Shown here: positions 9,049 to 18,282 of the stretch, in pieces | How positions within the stretch are numbered: position 1 is the first letter of the stretch | How the letters are laid out: every line of letters begins with the position of its first letter | Source of the DNA: Legionella nautarum | GTDB taxonomy: Bacteria; Pseudomonadota; Gammaproteobacteria; Legionellales; Legionellaceae | NCBI RefSeq assembly: GCF_001467895.1 | Contig: NZ_LNYO01000013.1 | Location: 1,169,877-1,233,876, forward strand | Length of the DNA stretch: 64,000 bases | Reading direction: 5' to 3' | Notes under the pieces: model-generated | Databases searched by the model: none | The model's input: only the letters and a program-made list of their open reading frames with translations | Told to the model about the DNA's origin: nothing | Position numbers and translations under genes: made by a program

Positions 9049-10422
9049 ATGCTTAATCCCAGAGAGGTTACCTGCAAGGAAGATGCTGAACGCATAATTA
9101 AAGAGCGCCAACTTTCTCATGTTAAAGTCGGTATTTTTGATATCGATGGGGTCATGCTCGGAAAGTATATGAGCGCTAGTAAATTTTTATCTGCGCTCGA
9201 CAATGGTTTTTCCTTTTGTGATGTTATCTTAGGCTGGGACTCTAAAAATAAACTCTACGATAATACTAAATACACTGGCTGGCACACAGGTTATCCTGAT
9301 ACCGCTGTGCGTATTTTGCCTCAAAGCTGCCGAGAACTTGTCTTTGAAGATAACCAATTGCTCTTTATGGCTGAATTTGCTGGTAAAGCGGAAGCCATAT
9401 GTCCGCGAGCCCTATTGCGTCAAATGATCCAAAAAGCCGCTGCTATGGAGCTTGAAGCTTACGCTGCCTTGGAATATGAATTTTTTATGTTTGATGAAAC
9501 TCCGGATAGCATTCGTGCGAAAGGTTTTCGCAATTTAAAGCCCATAACTCCTGATTTTTTTGGCTATTCCATTATTCGTAACACAGTGCATGCTGAGTTG
9601 TATCACCAAATTCTTCATATGAGTGAAGTCATGGATTTCCCCATCGAAGGTTTACATACAGAAACCGGGCCAGGCGTGATCGAAGCTGCCATTGCGGTAG
9701 ATCAAGTCGAAGCAGCAGCTGATAAAGCTGCTTTATTTAAAACGTTTATGAAAGTCTTAGCCCAACGCAATAATAAAATGGCTACCTTTATGGCGAAATG
9801 GTCACCCCATTATCCCGGACAAAGTGGCCATATTCATCTTTCTCTTCAGTATATGAATGGTTTAGGCTCCGCTTTCTATGATCCAGCGAATGCCCACAAC
9901 ATGAGCAAAATTCAGCGCCATTTCCTTGCTGGACAACAACGCTTAATGCCCGAATTGTTGGCAATGCTTTCCCCCACGGTCAATAGCTATACCCGTCTTA
10001 TTCCTGGCTTCTGGGCACCAACCGATGCCACCTGGGGAGTAGAAAATCGTACTACTGCTTTACGCCTAATTCCTGGTAATGAAAAATCGCAGCGTATTGA
10101 ATACCGCTTAGGCTCCGCTGATGCCAATCCTTATTTGGCTTTAGCAGCGGCGCTTGGCTCAGGCTTATATGGTATTGAACATGAATTAGAACCCGAGCAG
10201 GAAATTAAAGGAAATGCCTACGCACAAGCCCATCATGAAGAATTAGCCCTACCCCATACCTTATGGGATGCTGCACAACGGCTAAAAAATTCAACAGCCG
10301 CCCGCAACTTATTTGGAGATGAGTTCATTGATCATTTTGTTGCTTCACGCGAATGGGAAGAACGGGAATTTAGGCAACATATCACCGATTGGGAGCTAGA
10401 TCGTTATTTTGAAATTATTTAA
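9049..10422 (+). CDS. Glutamine synthetase-like gamma-glutamyl-amine ligase (PuuA/GlnA4 type)
   Basis: 457 residues with glutamine-synthetase catalytic landmarks: YAALEYEFFMF (metal-binding Glu), GLHTETGPGVIEAAI (Glu pair), SGHIHLSLQ (metal His), NSYTRLIPGFWAPTDATWG, NRTTALRLIP and QRIEYRLGSADANPYLALAA. It groups with the PuuA-like branch that joins L-glutamate to an amine using ATP, rather than with GlnA, because it lacks the adenylylation-site region and sits with catabolic dehydrogenases. First gene of a tight four-gene operon (gaps of 9 and 5 bp, then a 4-bp overlap). The operon has an alcohol dehydrogenase where Puu operons have an amine oxidase, so an amino alcohol such as ethanolamine is the likely acceptor. 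Confidence 0.85.
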   Translation: MLNPREVTCKEDAERIIKERQLSHVKVGIFDIDGVMLGKYMSASKFLSALDNGFSFCDVILGWDSKNKLYDNTKYTGWHTGYPDTAVRILPQSCRELVFEDNQLLFMAEFAGKAEAICPRALLRQMIQKAAAMELEAYAALEYEFFMFDETPDSIRAKGFRNLKPITPDFFGYSIIRNTVHAELYHQILHMSEVMDFPIEGLHTETGPGVIEAAIAVDQVEAAADKAALFKTFMKVLAQRNNKMATFMAKWSPHYPGQSGHIHLSLQYMNGLGSAFYDPANAHNMSKIQRHFLAGQQRLMPELLAMLSPTVNSYTRLIPGFWAPTDATWGVENRTTALRLIPGNEKSQRIEYRLGSADANPYLALAAALGSGLYGIEHELEPEQEIKGNAYAQAHHEELALPHTLWDAAQRLKNSTAARNLFGDEFIDHFVASREWEEREFRQHITDWELDRYFEII

Positions 10423-10431
10423 GGAACGGCA

Positions 10432-11826
10432 ATGACTAATACCTTAAAAACCTATTCCCCTATCGATAACTCTCTCTATGTTGAGCGTCCCTTTGCTAAT
10501 GGCAAAGACATTCAACTCACCCTAACCAAAGCTCAACAAAGCCTAAAACAACTGCGTGCCCTCTCTTTATCGGAAAGAGAGAAATTTTGTACAGAAGCAG
10601 TTGATGCACTAGTTGCTGATAAACAAGAAATTGCACAGGAAATTTGTTGGCAAATAGGACGACCTATTTCCCAGGCAAGCAATGAAATCAATGGTTTTGA
10701 AGAACGCGCTCGCTATATGATTTCAACTGCAAAGACTGCTTTAATGCCAATAAATCTGCCTGAGAAATCAGGGTTTATACGTTATATCAACCGAGAACCT
10801 TTAGGAGTTGTTTTAGTCATTGCCCCGTGGAATTATCCCTATCTCACTGCAGTTAATGCGATTATTCCTGCTATTATGGCCGGTAATGCGGTCATTTTGA
10901 AACATTCAACTCAAACGCCTTTAGTAGCAGAACGTTTTGCCCATGCATTTAAATCTGCCAATTTACCCGATGGTATTTTCCAGTATTTGCATCTTACTCA
11001 CGAAGACAGCCAAAAACTTATCCAATCTTCGCAAATTAACGCGGTTAGCTTCACCGGCTCAGTGAGTGGCGGTAAAGAAATTGAACGCGCAGCTGCAGGA
11101 CAATTCCTCAATATTGGCCTTGAGTTAGGCGGCAAAGACCCAGCCTATATTCGCGCCGACGCTGAGCTTGATAAAGCAGCAGAAATTGCTATTGATGGTG
11201 CCTTCTTTAATTCTGGCCAATCTTGTTGCAGCATAGAACGCATCTATGTTCATCAAGAGGTCTACGAAGCTTTTCTGAAGAAAGCGATTTCTCTCGTCAA
11301 CAAATACCGATTAGGCCGCCCTGATGAGCTTGAAACCACACTTGGTCCCTTAGTTCGTCCAGCCTCTGCAGAATTTGTGCGCGAACAGATTAAAGAAGCA
11401 ATAAACCAAGGAGCCCTCACTCATATTAACCGCGAAGATTTCTCTATGGACCAACCTGGTTCTGCTTATATGGCTCCGCAAATTGTAACTCAGGTCAATC
11501 ATCAAATGCGGATTATGACTGAGGAATCGTTTGGACCTGTTGTGGGGATTATGTCGGTTAAATGTGATGAAGAAGCAATTAAGTTGATGAACGATAGTAG
11601 TTACGGCCTCACTGCCGCTGTTTTTACACAAGATATAGACGCAGGAATAGCTATCGGCGAGCAATTAAACACCGGTACTTTTTTCATAAATCGTTGCGAT
11701 TATCTTGATCCAGCACTCGCTTGGACCGGAGTAAAGAACTCAGGACGTGGATGCAGTCTGTCGTCTATTGGTTATGAATCGCTTACCAGACCTAAATCTT
11801 TTCATATTAGAACTTTTGAGGAATAA
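10432..11826 (+). CDS. NAD(P)-dependent aldehyde dehydrogenase
   Basis: 464 residues with the full ALDH signature: VVLVIAPWNYPY (cofactor loop), VILKHSTQTPL, SFTGSVSGGKEI, the glutamate motif LELGGKDPAYI and the catalytic Cys in FFNSGQSCCSIERIYVH, then EESFGPVVGI. The second Cys directly after the nucleophile position is unusual but occurs in the family. Second gene of the gamma-glutamylation operon, where it would oxidise a gamma-glutamyl aldehyde to the corresponding acid. Confidence 0.9.
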   Translation: MTNTLKTYSPIDNSLYVERPFANGKDIQLTLTKAQQSLKQLRALSLSEREKFCTEAVDALVADKQEIAQEICWQIGRPISQASNEINGFEERARYMISTAKTALMPINLPEKSGFIRYINREPLGVVLVIAPWNYPYLTAVNAIIPAIMAGNAVILKHSTQTPLVAERFAHAFKSANLPDGIFQYLHLTHEDSQKLIQSSQINAVSFTGSVSGGKEIERAAAGQFLNIGLELGGKDPAYIRADAELDKAAEIAIDGAFFNSGQSCCSIERIYVHQEVYEAFLKKAISLVNKYRLGRPDELETTLGPLVRPASAEFVREQIKEAINQGALTHINREDFSMDQPGSAYMAPQIVTQVNHQMRIMTEESFGPVVGIMSVKCDEEAIKLMNDSSYGLTAAVFTQDIDAGIAIGEQLNTGTFFINRCDYLDPALAWTGVKNSGRGCSLSSIGYESLTRPKSFHIRTFEE

Positions 11827-11831
11827 ACAAC

Positions 11832-13031
11832 ATGAGTATCTCAGCGCTACAAGCGAATTGGAGTTACCCTACTTCTATCCGTGTTGGTGCAGGACGAGCT
11901 AAGGAGCTCCCTGCAGCCTGTCAGGCGCTGGCTATGCAAGCTCCGCTTCTTGTCACGGATCCTGCTCTGGCGAAATTAGCAATGATTAGTAACGCATTAC
12001 AAAATTGCCGTCAGGCAAATTTGTCTGTTTCACTTTTTTGCCAAATTAAAGCAAATCCTAGCGGTGAAAATGTGATGGATGGAGTTAATGCTTATCGCGC
12101 CGGAAAACACGATGGTATTATTGCCTTTGGCGGCGGTTCTGCTTTAGATGCCGCTAAAGCTATTGCGCTCATGGTTGGACAGGCTCGTCCTTTATGGGAT
12201 TTCGAAGACCTGGGTGATAATTGGTCACGTGCCAATGGGGCAGCTATGGCACCCATTGTCGCCTTACCAACTACCGCAGGTACAGGTTCCGAAGTAGGTC
12301 GTGCTTCGGTGATTACCAATACAAACGAGCGAATTAAGAAAATTATTTTCCATCCCAAAATGTTACCTAGCATTGTGATTCTCGATCCGGAACTGACGCT
12401 CGAACTGCCGCCAGCACTTACTGCGGCAACAGGCATGGATGCACTTTCGCATAGCTTAGAAGCCTATTGTGCAACTCACTATCATCCCTTAGCAGAGGGT
12501 ATAGCTCTTGAAAGTATACGTCTAGTGAAAGAGTATTTACCACGTGCAGTTCACCAGGGATCTAATCTGGAAGCACGTACACAGATGCTAGTTGCTTCTA
12601 CGATGGGGGCAACCGCTTTTCAACGTGGCCTGGGCGCCATGCACGCGCTTGCCCACCCTTTAGGTGCCATTTACGACGCCCACCACGGCCGCTTAAATGC
12701 GATTCTTATGCCCTATGTTCTGCAAGCTAACCGCTCGGCTATCGAACAAAAAATTTCCCGTTTAGCAGCCTATTTGCAACTAAAAAACAATTTTACTGGT
12801 TTTCTCGATTGGATTTTAGAATTACGGCAAGATCTGGGTATCGAGCATTCTTTGAAAGAATTAGGTATCGATGAACGTCAGATCGACCGAATTGCCAAAA
12901 TGGCCACCGAAGATGCAGCTTCATTCGGAAACCCAATCCGTTTTAATGAGCTACAATATAAAGGTATACTTAAAGCAGCAATCAATGGGCAATTAAATGA
13001 GCCCATTAAAGTAAATGAAGAGTTCATATGA
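11832..13031 (+). CDS. Iron-containing (group III) alcohol dehydrogenase
   Basis: 399 residues. It has GIIAFGGGSALDAAKAIAL (nucleotide-binding Gly-rich loop), LPTTAGTGSEVGRASVI, and the metal ligands Asp and His in GMDALSHSLEAYC plus two His in GAMHALAHPLGAIYDAHHG, all typical of Fe-dependent ADHs. Third gene of the operon. Its stop overlaps the start of the amidotransferase (ATGA at 13028-13031), implying translational coupling. In context it should oxidise a gamma-glutamylated amino alcohol to the aldehyde used by the preceding ALDH. Confidence 0.9.
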   Translation: MSISALQANWSYPTSIRVGAGRAKELPAACQALAMQAPLLVTDPALAKLAMISNALQNCRQANLSVSLFCQIKANPSGENVMDGVNAYRAGKHDGIIAFGGGSALDAAKAIALMVGQARPLWDFEDLGDNWSRANGAAMAPIVALPTTAGTGSEVGRASVITNTNERIKKIIFHPKMLPSIVILDPELTLELPPALTAATGMDALSHSLEAYCATHYHPLAEGIALESIRLVKEYLPRAVHQGSNLEARTQMLVASTMGATAFQRGLGAMHALAHPLGAIYDAHHGRLNAILMPYVLQANRSAIEQKISRLAAYLQLKNNFTGFLDWILELRQDLGIEHSLKELGIDERQIDRIAKMATEDAASFGNPIRFNELQYKGILKAAINGQLNEPIKVNEEFI

Positions 13032-13735
13032 ATATTGGTATCCTGCAATGTGATGTAGTCAATGAAAAATACATTGCAGAACATGGTATTTATCCAACAA
13101 TGTTAGCAAACATGCTTCATCAAGCGGATCCTAATTTAACATTCACCGTGTTTGATGCAAGAAATGGCGAATTACCCAGACATATCGATGCATCAGACGC
13201 CTATCTGATCACTGGTAGCCGCCACGGAGTCAATGACGATTTTCCCTGGATTGCCATGCTTGAGAACTTTATTCTTCAATTGCATGCAGTGCAGAAAAAA
13301 ATAATCGGCATCTGCTTCGGTCATCAGCTCATCGCCAAAGCCCTAGGTGGAAAAGTGATCAAATCGCCTAAAGGTTGGGGAGTAGGCGTGTCCACCAATA
13401 AAATTGTTCAACAAAAACCCTGGATGGAACCAGTACAAGAAATCCTGCAATTACTTGTCAGCCATCAAGATCAAGTCGTCGAATTACCCTCAGGTGCTGA
13501 AGTGTTAGCTAGTAGTGATTTTTGCCCCTTTTATATGCTGCAAATTGCTGAACATCTTATGACTGTCCAAGGTCATCCTGAATTCACAAAAGCTTATTCT
13601 CAAGCGATTATTGAAGAGCGTAAAGACATTTTAGGAGCAGAACGCACTGAACAAGGATTAAGGTCTTTAGAAAAAAATTTAGATAACTATCTTACTGCCA
13701 AATGGATCGTCAATTTTTTGCAATATGTAGGCTAA
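13028..13735 (+). CDS. Class I glutamine amidotransferase-like gamma-glutamyl hydrolase
   Basis: 235 residues of the GMP-synthase-amidotransferase type: DAYLITGSRHGVND, the nucleophile elbow GICFGHQLIAKALGG with catalytic Cys, and the partner His/Glu in VQGHPEF. There is no synthase domain. It belongs to the stand-alone GATase1 group that cleaves gamma-glutamyl amides, and it is not of the PuuD (peptidase C26) type by motif. As last enzyme of the operon it would release glutamate and the oxidised amine product, for example glycine if the input is ethanolamine. Coupled to the upstream ADH by a 4-bp overlap. Confidence 0.85.
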   Translation: MNIGILQCDVVNEKYIAEHGIYPTMLANMLHQADPNLTFTVFDARNGELPRHIDASDAYLITGSRHGVNDDFPWIAMLENFILQLHAVQKKIIGICFGHQLIAKALGGKVIKSPKGWGVGVSTNKIVQQKPWMEPVQEILQLLVSHQDQVVELPSGAEVLASSDFCPFYMLQIAEHLMTVQGHPEFTKAYSQAIIEERKDILGAERTEQGLRSLEKNLDNYLTAKWIVNFLQYVG

Positions 13736-13776
13736 AACGGATGACAATTTGATAAAAATCAGGTTGGAAATGCTAA

Positions 13777-15072
13777 ATGCAAATAAAGATAAATAATAAA
13801 AAAAAAATTATTGCCTGGGCACTCTATGACTTTGCAAGTTCATCATATTTTGTTGTAATTCTTACCTTTGTTTTTGCTGCTTATTTCACTAAGAAAATCA
13901 CTCCTAATGCTGTCGAAGGGACGAGTTTATGGGGATATACCGTCTCTGCTTCTGCTTTATTAATTGCTATTATTAGTCCTATTCTTGGAGCAATAGCAGA
14001 CTTTGGCGGCCATCATAAACGTTGGTTAATTACTTTTACTTATCTCGGAATAATATCCACTGCTTTGTTATGGTTTGCTTACCCAAATGAACGCTCAATT
14101 CTTTTAGTGTTAATTTGCGTTTTTATTAGTAATTTTGCCCTAGAAGAAAGTGCAGTATTTTATAACGCCTTTCTGCCTAAAATAGCCTCCAAAGCTTATT
14201 TAGGACGAATTTCAGGCTGGGGATGGGGTTGTGGTTATGTAGGTGGCATTTTTTGTTTATTAGCGGCCCTCTATTTTTTTATTGATGATGGTATTCATTT
14301 AGGTTTTAATAAAGAAAATGCCGCCAATGTCCGGGCAGTAGCCCTACTCGTAGCGGGTTGGTTGGCTATTTTTAGCCTCCCCATGTTCCTCATTGTTCAA
14401 CCGCAGAAAAAATCTTATCTACCGATTAATCAGGCGGTGAATAAAGGACTTAAGGAATTAGTGATCACCTTAAAAAATTTACCCCAAAAGAGAAATATTT
14501 TTCTATTCTTAATTGCACGCATTATCTATATGGATGGTTTAAATACTCTCTTTTCACTGGGGGGGATTTATGCAGCAGGAACCTTCAACTTAACGGTAAC
14601 TGACATCGTCTTTTTTGGTATTGTCATGAATATTTCCGCAGGTCTAGGCGCTGCCCTATTTGCTTGGTTGGATGATTGGATTGGCTCAAAAAAAACTATT
14701 CTTATCGCTCTCTTTTGTTTGTTAATTAGTTTTTGTTTTTTATTAACGGTAAAATCCAGCAGCTTATTTTGGTTAACAGCCCCAGTATTAGGACTATTTG
14801 TAGGGCCTGTACAAGCAGCTAGCCGTACTTTTTTAGCACGGTTAGCAAAGCCAGAAGAGATAACACGCATGTATGGTTTATATTCTTTAACAGGAAAAAT
14901 CACTAGCTTTTTAGGCCCACTATTAGTCGGAATTTTTACTGGCTTCTTCAATAGCCAACGCTTAGGAATGGCTGTGCTGCTTCCTTTTTTTATTGTTGGT
15001 GGAGGGATATTATTCTTGGTAAAAGATCCTGGAAATCCCACGCTACGTTTTGGCTCTGAGCTATCCCCATGA
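13777..15072 (+). CDS. MFS transporter, UMF1/Atg22-like family
   Basis: 431 residues with about twelve membrane segments. The start KKKIIAWALYDFASSSYFVV and the early loop ISPILGAIADFGGHHKRWL are typical of the UMF1 family (bacterial relatives of yeast vacuolar effluxer Atg22). It lies 41 bp behind the gamma-glutamylation operon in the same direction and is followed by a hairpin terminator, so it may be part of the same transcript and move the substrate or product. Substrate unknown. Confidence 0.8.
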   Translation: MQIKINNKKKIIAWALYDFASSSYFVVILTFVFAAYFTKKITPNAVEGTSLWGYTVSASALLIAIISPILGAIADFGGHHKRWLITFTYLGIISTALLWFAYPNERSILLVLICVFISNFALEESAVFYNAFLPKIASKAYLGRISGWGWGCGYVGGIFCLLAALYFFIDDGIHLGFNKENAANVRAVALLVAGWLAIFSLPMFLIVQPQKKSYLPINQAVNKGLKELVITLKNLPQKRNIFLFLIARIIYMDGLNTLFSLGGIYAAGTFNLTVTDIVFFGIVMNISAGLGAALFAWLDDWIGSKKTILIALFCLLISFCFLLTVKSSSLFWLTAPVLGLFVGPVQAASRTFLARLAKPEEITRMYGLYSLTGKITSFLGPLLVGIFTGFFNSQRLGMAVLLPFFIVGGGILFLVKDPGNPTLRFGSELSP

Positions 15073-15078
15073 ATGAAT

Positions 15079-15105
15079 ATCATCCCTGCGAAAGGAGGGG
15101 ATGAT
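15079..15105 (+). terminator. Hairpin terminator after the MFS gene
   Basis: ATCATCCC (15079-15086) pairs with GGGATGAT (15098-15105), followed by AATTT. It lies 6 bp after the transporter stop codon and would end the 9.0-15.1 kb operon. Confidence 0.6.
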
Positions 15106-15214
15106 AATTTAAGCATAATGAAACTAACTAAAATTCATGCTCAAAAGGAACAGAGAGGTACATCAGCCCTTGTATTTAATTAGAAGTAAACCATGATATT
15201 CCCTCATCCTAATT

Positions 15215-15949
15215 CTAAAAACTATTCGTTTTCTTAATAACTGTTTTGATAAATTTAGATTTCGCAACCAGATAAAGAAATTGTCGATTCAACCAATCAT
15301 AGGGAAAAGGAAGCGGCCTAAAAAAATCGATAAATAAAACTACTCTAGTATGATTCGATTTATTATAAGCTGCATGCAAAAACATATCATCGAAAACCAC
15401 GCTTTCACCCGGTTTCCAGTAATAAGTAATTCCATCCACTTCTAAATGACAAAGGTTATTTTCTGGGATGATAATACCCAAATGATAGCGCAAAAGCCCT
15501 TTTAAATAACCATAATGCGGATTGATTGTAGCTTGAGGACCAAGTTGAGAAAAAAAGACATTACCCACATTAGGCATTTCTTTAAGTAAAGCTGCAGTTT
15601 TAGGGAAATATTGAATGTTTTTATCAATCATTTTATTACCCAATTTCAAAAAAATAGTCGTCCAATCAGGGTGTTCCTCTTTTTCAGTTGTGTCATCATT
15701 CCAAGGTAAGTTACTTATATGATTACCGCCATATAATCCTAATTGAATTAAAGTGGGTTGTGGTAATTTAAGTTGCAAAAAACTTAAATACTCTTCGCGA
15801 ATATGATGATAATTTTCTTCAAATAATTTAGCTTGCGGAAAGCTTTTATGCGGATCTGGATAAGGAATATTTTCAAATACACCTCGATTACCAAGATATT
15901 GTAGAATTTTATTATATCCATGAACAATTTTGAAGCTTATCATCATCAA
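15215..15949 (-). CDS. Aspartyl/asparaginyl beta-hydroxylase family dioxygenase (copy 1)
   Basis: 244 residues. The C-terminal half has the Fe(II)/2-oxoglutarate signature of the family: NPHYGYLKGLLRYHLGI (first His and substrate Arg region), WKPGESVVFDDMFLHAAYN (second His) and TRVVLFIDFFRPLP (2-oxoglutarate-binding Arg). Relatives include LpxO, which hydroxylates lipid A acyl chains, and eukaryotic-type Asp hydroxylases. The substrate is not predictable. A paralogue lies at 21397-22113. The preferred start is one of two consecutive ATGs at the 5' end. Confidence 0.85.
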   Translation of the reverse strand: MMMISFKIVHGYNKILQYLGNRGVFENIPYPDPHKSFPQAKLFEENYHHIREEYLSFLQLKLPQPTLIQLGLYGGNHISNLPWNDDTTEKEEHPDWTTIFLKLGNKMIDKNIQYFPKTAALLKEMPNVGNVFFSQLGPQATINPHYGYLKGLLRYHLGIIIPENNLCHLEVDGITYYWKPGESVVFDDMFLHAAYNKSNHTRVVLFIDFFRPLPFPYDWLNRQFLYLVAKSKFIKTVIKKTNSF

Positions 15950-15963
15950 CTCTCACTTCCTAG

Positions 15964-16194
15964 TTAACTAATATTTAAACCTTCTTGATAGCCAAAATTT
16001 AATAGTTCTTGTTCCTGATCCTTATTCAAATAATAGATACTAAATTTACTTAAATCAGGTGCTATTAGAAGATCGGCAAATTCACTATTTTGTTTTTCTT
16101 TCAATGAGGAACCCAATAATAGTGCCTTAATAAAACTATCCCAAACTGCAGGATAAATTTTCTCTTTTGTTTTACCGAGTCGTGCTTTTAAAAA
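15964..16194 (-). pseudogene. Severed C-terminus of the adjacent patatin protein (in-frame after stop)
   Basis: Directly after the TAA at 16195-16197, the same minus-strand frame continues for 76 codons without interruption to a TAA at 15964-15966. It reads FLKARLGKTKEKIYPAVWDS and later EFADLLIAPDLSKFSIYYLN and GYQEG. This resembles the end of NTE-type patatin domains (a D-L-x-I-x-P-x-L-S-x-F strand followed by an x-x-G-Y segment). It is therefore the lost tail of the 16195-17715 gene rather than a separate gene. Confidence 0.75.
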
Positions 16195-17715
16195 TTAAAA
16201 TAGATTAATTTTTTGCGGAAAATTATATATTCTATTATCGGGGCTACTGGCTGAAAGACATGACGCAATGATTTTATTCTTTTTTCCAATCCGATTGCGC
16301 ATTATATCAATCGGTAAGTTATTTATTAACCCACCATCGTAATGCAATTGCCCATTGATAATGCAAGGAGGTAATACACCTGGAATAGAATTACTTGCCA
16401 TAAGTCGGGAAGCAAGTTCACCAGAATAGTGAGCCGATTCCCCGCAGATTGATAAATTAGCTGTAACACAAAAAAAGGGACGCCATAAATCCTCTATTTT
16501 TGTTTCTTGAAAAATTTCCTGCAAAACAGCTTGCGCTTGAGAGGAATTAAAAAACGATACTAAAGGCCAAGTTAAATTTTTAAATTTCGTGATACGATAA
16601 AAAGTATTAGTTATTCGCTCTAAATTATCCACCACCTGATTAAATTCAGAATCGAATAAATAACAGGCACCAATAAGTGCTCCTGCACTCACACCGGCTA
16701 TTGCATCAATCTTTATATTTTTTTCAGCTAGAGCTTTAATTAATCCAACATGAAACCAACCTTTTGCTCCCCCACCCCCTAAGACAAGTGCGGTAGAACT
16801 ACCATTGATAAAACGTAAAAGTCTCTGATAATCTTCGTCTCGATTTTGTTTGATATGGTAATGAAAAGCAAAAGAAAATTTTTCAAGCCATTTTATTGTA
16901 TTAGAAGGCATTTTTACATTATCGCTGTGTAATAAAATTAATTCGATTTTCACATAATTTTTACTTATTTTATTATCAATTAAACTAATTATCTTAGGTT
17001 CAATGGATAAATCACTCTGGTTATCAGCTAACAAATAGACCGTTTTAATTTTAATTAGACCAATTAATTTTTCCAATATTTCTGCAGAAATTATCATCAG
17101 CAAAAAGATATGATTCTTTTTGTAACTCTGATTGTTTAATATTTCTTTTATTTTTGAAACCTCATTGGTTTCCACTAACAATAAATTCTGGTAATTTTCT
17201 GCATTTTTTTTTAATTTTTCCTTGAATTTATCAATCGATGTTTGAGGGTTAGCAGGAATAATAATATGCCACTGTTGAATAGCTTCATCGGCTATAAAGT
17301 TCATTGTTAATTGCGAACGAGCAATTACTGTTTTTGCCATCTTTTCCAATATAACCACATTGTTATAGCATAAATTTTTAAATTGTTCTGCTGATAAGCG
17401 AGCAAGTTGGGTAGCAACTATTGCTTTGACAGTGAGCATGCGAGGCTCTTCAGAAAGCACCCCAGCTTCTCCTAAAATTTGCCCTTGCTCAATAGTACCA
17501 ATGGGCTGAAATTGCTGATCTTTATTAACAAGATAACTAGAAATATGGCCACTGATTACAAGATAGATATAATCAGACCTATCTCCTCGAGAGAAAAGAA
17601 TTTCTCCTTCTTTTAAATTGATTAACTCAAACTGAGAGGCTAAATCAATTAACTCGCCTTCTTCTAGACAAGAAAACAAATCTACTTTTCTTATTAGATC
17701 AATGAATTCAATCAT
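16195..17715 (-). CDS. cNMP-binding domain plus patatin-like phospholipase (truncated by an in-frame TAA)
   Basis: 506 residues before the stop. Residues 1-135 form a CNB domain that keeps the phosphate-cassette pattern GEAGVLSEEPRMLTV, including its Arg, so cyclic-nucleotide binding is plausible. A linker of about 170 residues follows. The patatin domain (about 305-500) has the Gly-rich oxyanion loop LGGGGAKG, the nucleophile motif GVSAGAL and DGG near the end, giving the Ser-Asp dyad of NTE-like lysophospholipases. The domain order is as in bacterial and eukaryotic NTE proteins. A TAA cuts the frame, and 76 further codons follow in the same frame (15964-16194). The catalytic residues precede the stop, so activity may survive. 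Confidence 0.8.
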   Translation of the reverse strand: MIEFIDLIRKVDLFSCLEEGELIDLASQFELINLKEGEILFSRGDRSDYIYLVISGHISSYLVNKDQQFQPIGTIEQGQILGEAGVLSEEPRMLTVKAIVATQLARLSAEQFKNLCYNNVVILEKMAKTVIARSQLTMNFIADEAIQQWHIIIPANPQTSIDKFKEKLKKNAENYQNLLLVETNEVSKIKEILNNQSYKKNHIFLLMIISAEILEKLIGLIKIKTVYLLADNQSDLSIEPKIISLIDNKISKNYVKIELILLHSDNVKMPSNTIKWLEKFSFAFHYHIKQNRDEDYQRLLRFINGSSTALVLGGGGAKGWFHVGLIKALAEKNIKIDAIAGVSAGALIGACYLFDSEFNQVVDNLERITNTFYRITKFKNLTWPLVSFFNSSQAQAVLQEIFQETKIEDLWRPFFCVTANLSICGESAHYSGELASRLMASNSIPGVLPPCIINGQLHYDGGLINNLPIDIMRNRIGKKNKIIASCLSASSPDNRIYNFPQKINLF

Positions 17716-18282
17716 TACATAGGCTTTATTAAAATAGATATCTTTAATAAAGCAAAGATCTCCAAGAAAAGCAAAGTTCTCAGCTCAATACTAAGATCAA
17801 TAGATAAGCTATCCATTTAAACCGTGATGAAATCACGAATTTTTTATCTATTAGGAACAATGAGTTATCATTTACTCTGGCTAGTCATTGCTGTTTAGAT
17901 AATTATTATTGTTTCCTGCCTTCCATTTGTAAAATAGCTTACGGAAGCCTTTCAAAATACAGGTTTTTTAGTATAAATCAGAGAACGAGCAAACCAAAAA
18001 AACACTTAAATAAGACACTAAATTATAATAATTACAATAAAAATATTTATTCTCTATTACAGTAAAGACCTTCTAGAAAGCAATTAAAAATATTTTAATA
18101 AAGTCAAAAAGATCTGTAGAAAAATAAAAGGATTTACCCATTAAAACGACAATTATCCATCCAGTGAAAATAAAAAGAATAGCAAATAATAGACATATTT
18201 CCTATGTTGTTGTCATTATCAATAGTCGAAAAAAAATCAGTGACAAATTACTTGCACAATTTAAGTATTTGAGAAAAACAGC

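Noticed and set aside
9049-13735. Canonical putrescine (Puu) operon
   Set aside because: No PuuB-type flavin oxidase and no PuuD-type C26 hydrolase. An Fe-ADH is present instead.
14568-15116. Long minus-strand open frame (182 codons) opposite the MFS transporter
   Set aside because: Lies entirely over a well-supported gene and has basic, Pro/Lys-rich shadow composition with no motif.
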